This document shows, piece after piece, positions 13,370 to 20,647 of a DNA stretch of 47,847 nt. Position 1 is the first letter of the stretch. Each line of letters begins with the position of its first letter. A program made the translations under genes and the position numbers. The stretch is from positions 1-47,847 of IMG/VR virus record IMGVR_UViG_3300033149_002670; one strand, 5' to 3'. The stretch is from a virus. The notes under the pieces were generated by a model, which saw only the letters and a list, made by a program, of their open reading frames with translations, ran no database searches and was not told the origin of the DNA.

Positions 13370-14278
13370 ATGGAACATATTGGAAAACACATCAAGGAAG
13401 CAACTTCTGGATTTATTGGTCAGCCGTGTGGAATAACAACCGGATTTAAAGAATTAGATGAAGTAATTTGGGGATTTCAGCCTCAGAAGTTAATAGTTAT
13501 TGGAGGCCGACCATCAATGGGGAAATCTGCAATAATGTCTGATATGATTTTAGCTTCAAGTGAAGAAGTTCCTGTTGGTGTTTTCTCTTGTGAAATGCCT
13601 AAAGAACAATTGTCCCCACGTTTAGCTTGTAATCTTGCTAATCTAAATTACCATAATGTAAGACGTGGTGAAATATCCAAATCAGAAAAAGAAAGATTTA
13701 GTGAAGCAATAAAGGTAATAGAGAAACGGCCTATTTTTACCGACCACGAAAATGGAATAATTGGATTAGACGATTATTGGTTGGAAAAAAGAGAATTAAA
13801 AATAGAAAAAACGATTGATTATAAACTAAAAGAAATGGTTGCTCTTGGATGTAAAGTTATTTTTGTTGATTACTTACAGTTAATCCAACACATAAATTTA
13901 TCTAAAAAAGATAGACGATTGATTGTTGGAGATATTGCTGAAATGCTTCGAGATTATGCTAAAAAATATTATATAACTGTGGTATTGTTGAGCCAATTAA
14001 GAAGATTTGAGCAAGCCCGATATAGAGAAGATGGTAAGAAATCCCCACCATTACCTACATTAGACGACCTTAAAGAAAGTGGTGAGATTGAGAATCATAG
14101 TGATATTGTTATTCTTTTACATCGTCCGCAGTATTATATAGAAAAAGAAATAGATTTACTTACTGATATAGTGGAAGATGATGCTTTATTGTTGGTAGCT
14201 AAAAATAGAGATGGATGTACGGGAAGTATCCCTGTAAATTGGTGTGGTTATGCTATGTCATTTAAGGAGAGAATATGA
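13370..14278 (+). CDS. dnaB-like: DnaB-type replicative helicase (RecA domain only)
   Basis: Walker A is GGRPSMGKS (residues 45-53), the glutamate after strand 2 is E75 (SCEMP), and Walker B is VIFVDYLQL with D167. The DnaB motif LDDLKESGEIENHSDIVILL and the closing KNRDG are also present. At 302 residues the protein lacks the N-terminal primase-binding domain of cellular DnaB, as in many phages. It unwinds the fork for the family A polymerase. It overlaps the primase gene by ATGA, so the two are made together. Its ribosome-binding site is weak (CAGGAATTTA) and sits behind the structured RNA. Confidence 0.95.
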   Translation: MEHIGKHIKEATSGFIGQPCGITTGFKELDEVIWGFQPQKLIVIGGRPSMGKSAIMSDMILASSEEVPVGVFSCEMPKEQLSPRLACNLANLNYHNVRRGEISKSEKERFSEAIKVIEKRPIFTDHENGIIGLDDYWLEKRELKIEKTIDYKLKEMVALGCKVIFVDYLQLIQHINLSKKDRRLIVGDIAEMLRDYAKKYYITVVLLSQLRRFEQARYREDGKKSPPLPTLDDLKESGEIENHSDIVILLHRPQYYIEKEIDLLTDIVEDDALLLVAKNRDGCTGSIPVNWCGYAMSFKERI

Positions 14279-15075
14279 ATTTAGAAAACTTAATAATAGA
14301 AAGAGTTAATAGAAAAAGAGCTTGGGCCTATTGTTCTTGTCGTTCACCTGACATTAGACCAACTCTTGAGATTTGTTTGCAAGGCCCATATAGAGGAAGA
14401 TGTTACTGTTGGGCTTGTGGGTATAAAGATTTTATTCCAGAAGATAAACTTAAAGAGATTTTTGGGGAAGAAAAGTCAATAATTAAAAAAGTACCAATAG
14501 ATTGGAAATCTGTACTCTTTTCTTATCACTCAACATTGCAAGGAGAAAAAGGAAATCTTGTAGAAAATTGGAAAATTAGTCAGCAAAGTTTTATAGACTT
14601 TAGGGCTTATGGTTGGAACGGAGAACAATATTTTATACCAATGAGAAACGAAACTTTTGATATAATAGGAATTCAATTACGTTATCCAAATGGATTTAAA
14701 CGATGTAAAGAAGGTTCACAATTAGGATTATTTATTCCTTCTGGTTATAAACAAAGATTAGATGAAACTTTATATATATGTGAGGGTTTTAGTGATGCTG
14801 TAACTGTTTATGATTTAGGTTTTTTTGCTATTGGTCGTCCTAACGCTTTAGCCTGTATGGAAACGGTAAAGAATTTTATTAAATTAAATAATATAAAGAA
14901 AATAGTTATAGTTGCTGATAATGATGAGTCTGGAAGAAAGGGAGCTTGCAAACTTTGGGATTATTTGCAGGGAGACCTCATTGTTACTATTAAAATTCCG
15001 TTTCAAAAAGATATTCGAGAAATGTATTTAGAAAAAGGTAGAGAATTTACCATAGATTTCTTAAAAAGTTCTTGA
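14275..15075 (+). CDS. dnaG-like: DnaG-type primase with TOPRIM domain
   Basis: The N-terminus has cysteines (C20, C22, C34, C43, C45, C48) of a zinc-binding domain that reads template start sites. The TOPRIM domain has E170 in ICEGFSDA and D215-x-D217 in VIVADNDESGR, the metal-binding residues for primer synthesis. At 266 residues it is short; the catalytic N-subdomain between them is reduced. It may function as a minimal primase together with the helicase at 13370, like a split T7 gp4. Its TGA stop lies in the -35 box of promoter P4. Confidence 0.92.
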   Translation: MNLENLIIERVNRKRAWAYCSCRSPDIRPTLEICLQGPYRGRCYCWACGYKDFIPEDKLKEIFGEEKSIIKKVPIDWKSVLFSYHSTLQGEKGNLVENWKISQQSFIDFRAYGWNGEQYFIPMRNETFDIIGIQLRYPNGFKRCKEGSQLGLFIPSGYKQRLDETLYICEGFSDAVTVYDLGFFAIGRPNALACMETVKNFIKLNNIKKIVIVADNDESGRKGACKLWDYLQGDLIVTIKIPFQKDIREMYLEKGREFTIDFLKSS

Positions 15076-15100
15076 CTTTTGGTTAAAAATATGTTATACT
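15072..15100 (+). promoter_or_regulatory. Sigma70-type promoter P4
   Basis: TTGACT (15072-15077), a 17-bp spacer and TATACT (15095-15100) preceded by TG. As at P3, the -35 box overlaps the stop codon of the upstream gene. It should drive the gene series from 15119 to 20590. Confidence 0.85.
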
Positions 15101-15118
15101 TTAAGAAAGGGGAAAATT

Positions 15119-15310
15119 ATGAATGACAAAATATGTGAAACAATCGTACAGTTAGCTCAATCAGGGGGAACAACGGCGATTTGGTTATATGGGGTTTATA
15201 TCCTTGGAGGAGTTGCTAAGTTTCTCGTAGGTTTTGGGTGTGTTGGCTTTGCAGTGGTTAAATTCTGTAGGACTTGGAGATATGTCAATGAATTTAATAA
15301 AACAAATTGA
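15119..15310 (+). CDS. Membrane protein, 63 aa
   Basis: This is the first gene after P4, with AAAGGGGAAAATT as ribosome-binding site. A long hydrophobic segment (AIWLYGVYILGGVAKFLVGFG) is followed by a basic tail. A hairpin of two short helices is possible. It may be a holin-like or host-interaction protein; there is no decisive sign. Confidence 0.5.
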   Translation: MNDKICETIVQLAQSGGTTAIWLYGVYILGGVAKFLVGFGCVGFAVVKFCRTWRYVNEFNKTN

Positions 15311-15476
15311 GTATAATTATATTACAGGTTTGATGTTTTTGATTTTAGGGCTTTTTACTATTTCTCTTGATACAGGAATTTTATCAATGGTTTTTATTAT
15401 TCCGGCTGTCATTTTTGGCTATATAATACTTTTTTGTGCTAAAGGGGATATGAAAGCAGCTAAACGAAATGACTAA
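15288..15476 (+). CDS. Two-helix membrane protein, 62 aa
   Basis: The start at 15288 has GGAGATATGTCA upstream. Two hydrophobic stretches (ITGLMFLILGLFTISL and ILSMVFIIPAVIFGYIILF) are joined by a short loop, with a basic C-terminus. The two-helix form would suit a class II holin, but this is unproven. It overlaps genes on both sides. Confidence 0.5.
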   Translation: MNLIKQIEYNYITGLMFLILGLFTISLDTGILSMVFIIPAVIFGYIILFCAKGDMKAAKRND

Positions 15477-15804
15477 AAGAGAAATCAAAAAACTTGATAA
15501 GTTAATAAGAGAAAAAGCTCTTGAACATTCAAACAGATGTGAGAAGTGTGGAAAAAGGGGAGTATTACACTGCCATCATATCTTTGGACGGCGAAGGCGG
15601 AATACGAGGTGGGATAAAAATAATATTTGTGTGCTTTGCCCTACTTGCCACGTTTTTGGATTAGATTCAGCCCACCAAGCTCCACTGCTGTTTGTTAAGT
15701 GGATAAAGAAGAAACGTGGAGTAAAGTGGTATAACAAATTGATGAGAAAAGCTAACCAAATATCTAAAAAAACTTATGAAGAAGTATTGGAGGAAATAAA
15801 ATGA
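15469..15804 (+). CDS. HNH endonuclease / NinG-like protein
   Basis: C24-x2-C27 and C57-x2-C60-H61 hold a zinc, and HCHHIFGRR (residues 34-42) is the HNH active-site strand. The size (111) and basic C-terminus suit NinG-like recombination nucleases or small free-standing HNH enzymes. Its place in the replication arm favours a role in recombination or packaging rather than homing. It overlaps both neighbours by short ATGA-type joints. Confidence 0.75.
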   Translation: MTKREIKKLDKLIREKALEHSNRCEKCGKRGVLHCHHIFGRRRRNTRWDKNNICVLCPTCHVFGLDSAHQAPLLFVKWIKKKRGVKWYNKLMRKANQISKKTYEEVLEEIK

Positions 15805-16037
15805 GATATAAAATTGGACAATCTTCAAATGAAAAAGAATTAACCCTTTCTCTTTCCATTACTCTTTTTTCAGACGGTGTTGGGATAGTATTAAAAGGCA
15901 CAAATGAAAAGAATATGACTTGGAATATTTTGGGTTTCTGTTCAGATGGAACATTTTTCAGATATAAAGGTTTGCCTGATGACATTGGATTACAAGTTGA
16001 TGATAAAGGTAGAATAAAATTGGAGGAATTAGAATGA
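15801..16037 (+). CDS. Beta-rich hypothetical protein, 78 aa
   Basis: Strands such as ELTLSLSITLFSDGVGIVLKG dominate the product, which ends with an acidic KLEELE. Its family is unknown. The start has GGAGGAAATAAAATG. Confidence 0.5.
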   Translation: MRYKIGQSSNEKELTLSLSITLFSDGVGIVLKGTNEKNMTWNILGFCSDGTFFRYKGLPDDIGLQVDDKGRIKLEELE

Positions 16038-16546
16038 AAATTGATTGGTTAGTAATTCTGATTATTGTTTTTGCTTTGGTTATAATCACAGGATGTTCTT
16101 TTTTACCAAAAGAAATAGAAACAACCCCTCCACCAACTGAAACTTGGAATAAGGTAGTTTATCAAACTTATTGGTTAGTTCCTTTATCTATTTTAGGAAT
16201 AATGGGGGGAGTTTTTGTTTTAATTCTTGGAATATATCCGAAAATTGGAATTGCAACAATTATAACTAATGGAATTGGTCTTTTTATTTCTTTGGCAATA
16301 GCAAAATTTGCTTGGTGGATGGCTTTAGTCGGTTTGATTGGTTTGTTGGCAACAATAGGACTTGTAATTTATTCCATATTTATTAAGAATAAAGCCATTG
16401 AAGAGCTTATTATGGGTGCTCAGGAACTAAAAGAATCTGTTTCTCCTGTTTATACAAAAGAAGAAACCAATAAAATACTTACTGATGGGATTCAAACAAA
16501 AAGTACCAGAGAAATTGTCCAGAAAGTTAAAAGGAAAATAAAATGA
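16034..16546 (+). CDS. Predicted lipoprotein with transmembrane helices
   Basis: A signal-like helix (WLVILIIVFALVIITGC) ends in a lipobox, I-T-G-C, at about residue 21. A proline-rich segment (TTPPPTE) and three further hydrophobic helices (about 44-68, 73-90 and 92-117) follow, then a polar, possibly coiled C-terminus. A lipid-anchored, multi-helix phage protein could act in superinfection exclusion or lysis; neither is shown. The lipobox could also be chance within a helix. Confidence 0.55.
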   Translation: MKIDWLVILIIVFALVIITGCSFLPKEIETTPPPTETWNKVVYQTYWLVPLSILGIMGGVFVLILGIYPKIGIATIITNGIGLFISLAIAKFAWWMALVGLIGLLATIGLVIYSIFIKNKAIEELIMGAQELKESVSPVYTKEETNKILTDGIQTKSTREIVQKVKRKIK

Positions 16547-16764
16547 GAACAAGGAAAATTAAAGACTCCTGCGGTGATTTAATAACGGTTGGTAAGCCCC
16601 CGTGTGGAAATTTATGTTTCCTCAAATATACCGAGACCGAAACAACCGAGACCAAAACAGAAGTTCGGGTTCTGACTGCAATTCTCAATGCAAAACAAGC
16701 ACGGAAAGTTATCGCAGCTTTGTCGGCAGCAGTAGATGAAATGGATAAAGAGAAAGGAAAATAA
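16543..16764 (+). CDS. Paralogue A of a duplicated small protein
   Basis: This 73-residue protein and the one at 18740 share KIKD-x2-GD-x-IT at the start, a cysteine pair in the middle, and LNAKQ-x-R-x-VI-x-AL then DEMD at the end. They are therefore diverged copies. The function is unknown. It overlaps the previous stop by ATGA. Confidence 0.6.
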   Translation: MRTRKIKDSCGDLITVGKPPCGNLCFLKYTETETTETKTEVRVLTAILNAKQARKVIAALSAAVDEMDKEKGK

Positions 16765-16765
16765 A

Positions 16766-16999
16766 ATGACAACGAGAATATATGGACAATGGGCCGGAAA
16801 TGAAAAAAGTGTGCCTGAAGACAAAACACGATGTATAATAAAAGAAGTGTTTAGCAGTGAGAGGGGTGGCTTCTCCGCTTATATTTGTCGTCAATGTAGA
16901 CGAAAAAGGGGTTATGGGAAAGATGGTTTGTATTGTAAGCAGCACGCAGCTTTGTTAATGGCCGTAGATGAGATGGATAAAGAAAATCAAATAATTTAA
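16766..16999 (+). CDS. Zinc-binding small protein, 77 aa
   Basis: C-x2-C (CRQC) and a later CKQH give a C-C-C-H type site. The C-terminus MAVDEMDKEN resembles the end of the neighbouring paralogue A (AAVDEMDKEK), so the tail may have been copied. The start at 16766 has AGGAAAATAAAATG. Confidence 0.55.
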   Translation: MTTRIYGQWAGNEKSVPEDKTRCIIKEVFSSERGGFSAYICRQCRRKRGYGKDGLYCKQHAALLMAVDEMDKENQII

Positions 17000-17009
17000 G
17001 GAGTTCATA

Positions 17010-17291
17010 ATGAATCTTACTATTTGCAATTTTTGTGGTTTAGCTTATGACCCTGATATTGGACATTTTTGTTCAGAAGATATAAGAGAACGTATTGAGA
17101 AATTAGAAAAGGTAATAGAAAGTTCTACAATTGGTTCATTAACACTTATGGTAACAGAACTTCAAGGAGATGTGGCACAATTGGAAGTATGTCTTGAGGA
17201 TGAAAGAAAAGAAAACAAACAGTTAAGAGAAATTTGTAAAGAATTATTTAATAACAAAAAACGATTTGAAGATTACTTAAATAAAATGTAA
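17010..17291 (+). CDS. Zinc plus coiled-coil protein, 93 aa
   Basis: An N-terminal CNFC ... HFC cluster suggests zinc binding. The rest is a long coiled coil (RERIEKLEKVIESS, LEVCLEDERKENKQLREI). It may dimerise and present the zinc module. No family was recognised. Confidence 0.55.
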   Translation: MNLTICNFCGLAYDPDIGHFCSEDIRERIEKLEKVIESSTIGSLTLMVTELQGDVAQLEVCLEDERKENKQLREICKELFNNKKRFEDYLNKM

Positions 17292-17306
17292 TTGAAAGGA
17301 AAAATA

Positions 17307-17675
17307 ATGAGACAGTCTGATTTTGATATATTTTTAGCTGAAATTATCCAAAAAATAACTGGTACATTGAGTTCTAAATCTGATGATTATTCTTATGATT
17401 CTGATAAGTTGTTCAATTTTAAGTTGCAGGGAAGAATTGATGGTATTGCCCCTATTGAAGCACTTCGAGGAAATCAGCTGAAACACCGTGCGTCTATTTG
17501 TCAAGGTTTAGACGAATTGGAACAAGGTAAAATAAGGTCTTGGGAATGGTATCTTGAAAAATATATTGATAATATAAATTACGATATTTTATCGTTGGCT
17601 TTAATAAAAGAACAAATTGAGAAAATAGAAGCAGATGAAAACAATAAACAATACCGTGAAGGAAAAATGAGATAA
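17307..17675 (+). CDS. DUF1599/Nmad-like helical protein
   Basis: The 122-residue protein contains KSDDYSYDSDKLFNFK, a GIAPIEALRGNQLKHRASI segment and WEWYLEKYIDNINY. This order matches a family of all-alpha, MazG-like proteins (DUF1599, nucleotide-modification-associated) common in phages. Nucleotide pool or modification chemistry is possible. The start at 17307 has GAAAGGAAAAATAATG. Confidence 0.55.
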   Translation: MRQSDFDIFLAEIIQKITGTLSSKSDDYSYDSDKLFNFKLQGRIDGIAPIEALRGNQLKHRASICQGLDELEQGKIRSWEWYLEKYIDNINYDILSLALIKEQIEKIEADENNKQYREGKMR

Positions 17676-17702
17676 ATATATAAAAGGAAATAGCTAAAAT
17701 AT

Positions 17703-17777
17703 ATGATGTTACTGTGGCTTGTATTAGTCTTATTATTACTGGTAAAAATTGGAAACATATTTGGAGAAAATAGATGA
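17703..17777 (+). CDS. Hydrophobic micropeptide, 24 aa
   Basis: MMLLWLVLVLLLLVKIGNIF is nearly a bare transmembrane helix. The stop overlaps the next ATG and AAAGGAAATAG lies upstream. It is short but positioned like the other micropeptides of this arm. Confidence 0.35.
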   Translation: MMLLWLVLVLLLLVKIGNIFGENR

Positions 17778-17926
17778 AAAGAAAATGTGAACGATGTGGA
17801 GATTTTGGGAATTGTGAATATCGTGCATATCCAGAGGATGAGGCATATCTTGGTGATGATACTAAATATTGGATATGTGATGAATGTTATAAACATAGTT
17901 TAAAATCTTTAAGGAAAGAATTATGA
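17774..17926 (+). CDS. Zinc-ribbon protein, 50 aa
   Basis: CERC (5-8) and CDEC (35-38) form a standard zinc ribbon with an acidic centre. GGAGAAAATAG precedes the start, and the gene overlaps the next by ATGA. Confidence 0.6.
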   Translation: MKRKCERCGDFGNCEYRAYPEDEAYLGDDTKYWICDECYKHSLKSLRKEL

Positions 17927-18264
17927 AATGTCCATATTGTAAAAAAGAAATTCCAATTGCTTTATTTGATGAAACCCCAGGAGCAGTATTTATTATTAAA
18001 GATTCATACGATGATTACAATAATGTTTGGCCTGCTAAATGGGGAATTAAAAAGTATCGAGGATGTGTTGTATTTGGTAGAGGAATAAGTGAATGTTCTT
18101 TAAGTGATGATGAAAATTTTTTAACATTATCTGATAAAGAATGTTATAACATTTATCTTGACCATCCAAAAAAAGAAGAGGCTTGGCTTGTTAGACCCAT
18201 AGAAGATGGATATGTTTGGGAAAGAGTTGATGATAAAATAGTTTTTTCAGAAAAGGAGGATTGA
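17923..18264 (+). CDS. Zinc-knuckle protein, 113 aa
   Basis: The N-terminus CPYCKKEIP is a zinc knuckle; further cysteines are at RGC, SEC and KEC. The middle is strand-rich with YRGCVVFGRGIS and the end acidic (ERVDDKIVFSEKED). No family was recognised. Confidence 0.55.
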   Translation: MKCPYCKKEIPIALFDETPGAVFIIKDSYDDYNNVWPAKWGIKKYRGCVVFGRGISECSLSDDENFLTLSDKECYNIYLDHPKKEEAWLVRPIEDGYVWERVDDKIVFSEKED

Positions 18265-18265
18265 A

Positions 18266-18346
18266 ATGATTGAGATTGAAATGATTGAGTTTATTAGCTT
18301 TGCAATTTTAGTTATTTTGATAATTGTTTTTTTAGGAGGTAAATAA
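18266..18346 (+). CDS. Membrane micropeptide, 26 aa
   Basis: An acidic start (MIEIEMIEF) leads into one transmembrane helix (ISFAILVILIIVFLGG). A strong AAAAGGAGGATTGAAATG supports translation. Confidence 0.5.
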   Translation: MIEIEMIEFISFAILVILIIVFLGGK

Positions 18347-18347
18347 A

Positions 18348-18743
18348 ATGATAACTGCATACTGTTCACACAGTATAAGGGGGCAGAAGGGTGCAAATGC
18401 GACTTTAGATGAAATGATATTTAATAACAATAAAGCTATTATATTAGCTAATGAATTAAGAAGGTTGTATTCTTTTTTAGACCTTTATGTTCCTGCTGAA
18501 AACGGAGAATTTGATATAGAATGTTTTTCCAGAGGTTATCTTACAGCGGAACAAATCCTTGAAGTAGATTGTGAGATATTAAGTAAAAGAGATGTTCTTT
18601 TAGTTTATAATTGGCAAGGTATAAGTAAAGGAATGGAAATTGAAATAGATTATGCTGAAAAACTCGGAAAGGATATCATAGAATTTAAATATTTAGGTGA
18701 TGCTGTTCAGAAACTAAATACTTTTTTTGGAGTAAATTTATGA
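18348..18743 (+). CDS. Nucleoside 2-deoxyribosyltransferase-like protein
   Basis: The start MITAYCSHSIRG places a conserved strand and loop like the YxAGP-type nucleotide loop of this superfamily (including DUF4406). The segments EVDCEILSKRDVLLVYNW and GMEIEIDYAEKLGKDIIEF match its later strands, where an acidic residue acts in catalysis. It may trim or salvage nucleotides, or act on a host signal. The assignment is at superfamily level only. Confidence 0.6.
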   Translation: MITAYCSHSIRGQKGANATLDEMIFNNNKAIILANELRRLYSFLDLYVPAENGEFDIECFSRGYLTAEQILEVDCEILSKRDVLLVYNWQGISKGMEIEIDYAEKLGKDIIEFKYLGDAVQKLNTFFGVNL

Positions 18744-18976
18744 AAAGGGGAACAAAAAAAATTAAAGATACCTATGGTGATACAATAACAATTAAAAGGC
18801 TCTCAAACTGTACCTGCTCTCTTGATTGCAAAAGCGAGTCCATTATGGATAGGGAAAGAAGTGTTTTTACGAATGCGGTACTTAATGCAAAACAGATTCG
18901 GGAAGTCATTGATGCCCTGTTGATTGCAGCAGATGAAATGGACGAAGAAACAAAAAACAGAAAGGGAAATAAATGA
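18740..18976 (+). CDS. Paralogue B of a duplicated small protein
   Basis: This 78-residue protein is related to that at 16543: KIKDTYGDTITI, a central CTCSLDC cluster, LNAKQIREVIDAL and DEMDEE. The extra cysteines suggest a zinc site. It overlaps both neighbours by ATGA-type joints. Confidence 0.6.
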   Translation: MKRGTKKIKDTYGDTITIKRLSNCTCSLDCKSESIMDRERSVFTNAVLNAKQIREVIDALLIAADEMDEETKNRKGNK

Positions 18977-19698
18977 AACCGTACCAATATTCAAGGATAA
19001 ATTCGTTAAGATTTAGTGAAGAGGAAATTGAAAAACGAAAGAATTGGAAATGCCCTGCTCATAGACACAATGGCATAACACATCAATCTTGTTATAATAA
19101 AGCACACAATATTCAAGAAAGGATAGGGGCATTTGATATAGAAGCCGGAGCTTTAAATGCTGACTTTGATATTACTTTGGCTTGGTGTATTAAAACCATA
19201 GGCAAAAATGAATATTGGTATGACCATATTATAAAAGAAGATTTAGAAAAAGGAATTTATGATGCCAGAATTATAGAATCATTGATAGAAACTTTATGGT
19301 CATACGATAGAATAGTAACTCATTATGGAAAAGCCTTATGGTTTGATGTTCCCTTCATCAGGGCACGTTATTTATGGCTTAAAGCAAGAGGATTTTATAA
19401 AGGAGTGGATTTTCCTACTTATGGAATGTTGTGGATTTCTGATACTTATTCAATGAGTAAGAGGTCTTTAAAGATTTCCTCAAGAAGACAAAACAGTGTA
19501 GCAAATGTAGTTCAAGGAAAGGACATAAAAACAAAAATAGAAAAGGATTTCTGGATGGCAATCAAATATGGAAATACCAAGAAAAGAAATGAAGCTATTA
19601 AATATATTAAAGACCATAATATAAAAGACTGTGAACAGCTTGAAGGTAATTATTTAGCTTTATTGCCTTTTTGTAAAGAAGTACGTACAAGTATTTGA
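18973..19698 (+). CDS. DnaQ-like 3'-5' exonuclease
   Basis: An N-terminal C27/H30/H32/H37/C40 cluster may bind zinc. The RNase H-like exonuclease has AFDIEAG (D55-x-E57), a second motif with FDVPF (D125) and a third near HNIKDCEQL (D219). This order is closest to the family B polymerase exonuclease or YprB-like enzymes. It is separate from the proofreading domain inside the polymerase at 1203, so it may process recombination intermediates or RNA. Host nucleic-acid degradation is another possibility. Confidence 0.75.
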   Translation: MKPYQYSRINSLRFSEEEIEKRKNWKCPAHRHNGITHQSCYNKAHNIQERIGAFDIEAGALNADFDITLAWCIKTIGKNEYWYDHIIKEDLEKGIYDARIIESLIETLWSYDRIVTHYGKALWFDVPFIRARYLWLKARGFYKGVDFPTYGMLWISDTYSMSKRSLKISSRRQNSVANVVQGKDIKTKIEKDFWMAIKYGNTKKRNEAIKYIKDHNIKDCEQLEGNYLALLPFCKEVRTSI

Positions 19699-19708
19699 GG
19701 AGATTAAA

Positions 19709-20590
19709 ATGAAATTTGAAATTGGAGATTTTGATGGTTATTATATTTATGTGTATATTAGTGACTATGCTCCCGTTTTATATTTATTAAAAGATGGAAC
19801 TCTTGAAACATCAATTCGAGCAGAAAATCACCACAAAACAAGAGAAGAAGCACAAACCTTTTTAGATTCTTGGCTACCAAGAAAAGAATGGTTAACTATC
19901 TATGATGTTAGAAATCCTAAAAGTGAATTAGAGTCTCTTGATTTATCTATTGAACATTGGAAACAAATAGTTTGTGCAGATTTTGAAGATTTGAGAGAGG
20001 CTTGGGAAACAGATAAAGTAAGTATAGGTAGTATGCACTGTGCTTTATGTCGATACCATAAATGTGATGATTGTTTTTTGAGAAATGGAGAATCTGATGG
20101 GACTTGTTGCCGAGAATGGCGAAGAGTTGTACGAAGTGAGATTGGTTTATTTTCAAATAAATCAACAGACCAACAAAAATTTGAATTTAAGAAAGCGTGT
20201 ATTCAAATGTTAAATAAGTTAATTGAGGAGAAAAATAAAATGACAACCTTTAATATCAGAGGCAAAGATTTTTCGGAAGAAACCATTGTAGAAGCATTAA
20301 AGAAACATTGTGATTTTAAGGAAAAAGTTGAAAAAAGAACTTTAAGACACGGAGATTTTGGATATTATGCAGGCAATAAAAATGACCCTTGCATTATTGA
20401 AAATAATATTGAAGATGATACAGATGTTTTATCTGTAACAAATGAGTATATCCGCTGTCAATTTAAATTAACTCAAACCGACATTGATGAATTTGAACGT
20501 GTAGGAAATATATTTGATATACTAAAAAAAGTAGCTAATGGTTCTCAAATTGCAGAACAAAGGGTTAATGGTACTTTCTTTCTCTTATAA
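19709..20590 (+). CDS. Two-part protein with zinc cluster; possible internal start
   Basis: The first about 175 residues contain a beta-rich start and a cysteine cluster (MHCALCRYHKCDDCFL, then GTCCREW) typical of small phage zinc proteins. The last 116 residues form a separate domain beginning MTTFNIRGKDFSEE. An in-frame ATG at 20240 follows TTGAGGAGAAAAATAAA, a strong site, so the second half may also be made alone. This looks like a fusion of two genes. It is the last gene of the early arm. Confidence 0.6.
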   Translation: MKFEIGDFDGYYIYVYISDYAPVLYLLKDGTLETSIRAENHHKTREEAQTFLDSWLPRKEWLTIYDVRNPKSELESLDLSIEHWKQIVCADFEDLREAWETDKVSIGSMHCALCRYHKCDDCFLRNGESDGTCCREWRRVVRSEIGLFSNKSTDQQKFEFKKACIQMLNKLIEEKNKMTTFNIRGKDFSEETIVEALKKHCDFKEKVEKRTLRHGDFGYYAGNKNDPCIIENNIEDDTDVLSVTNEYIRCQFKLTQTDIDEFERVGNIFDILKKVANGSQIAEQRVNGTFFLL

Positions 20591-20616
20591 ATATAGACCT
20601 TTCCTTTCTCACTAAG

Positions 20617-20647
20617 GCAGGGACGGTGGTCGTCCCTGCTTTTAGTT
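20617..20647 (+). terminator. Strong intrinsic terminator of early arm
   Basis: A perfect 9-bp GC-rich stem GCAGGGACG/CGTCCCTGC (20617-20625 with 20631-20639, loop GTGGT) is followed by TTTTAGTTTTT. It ends plus-strand transcription between convergent arms. On the minus strand the hairpin lacks a U-run, so termination of late transcripts there may be partial. Confidence 0.9.
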
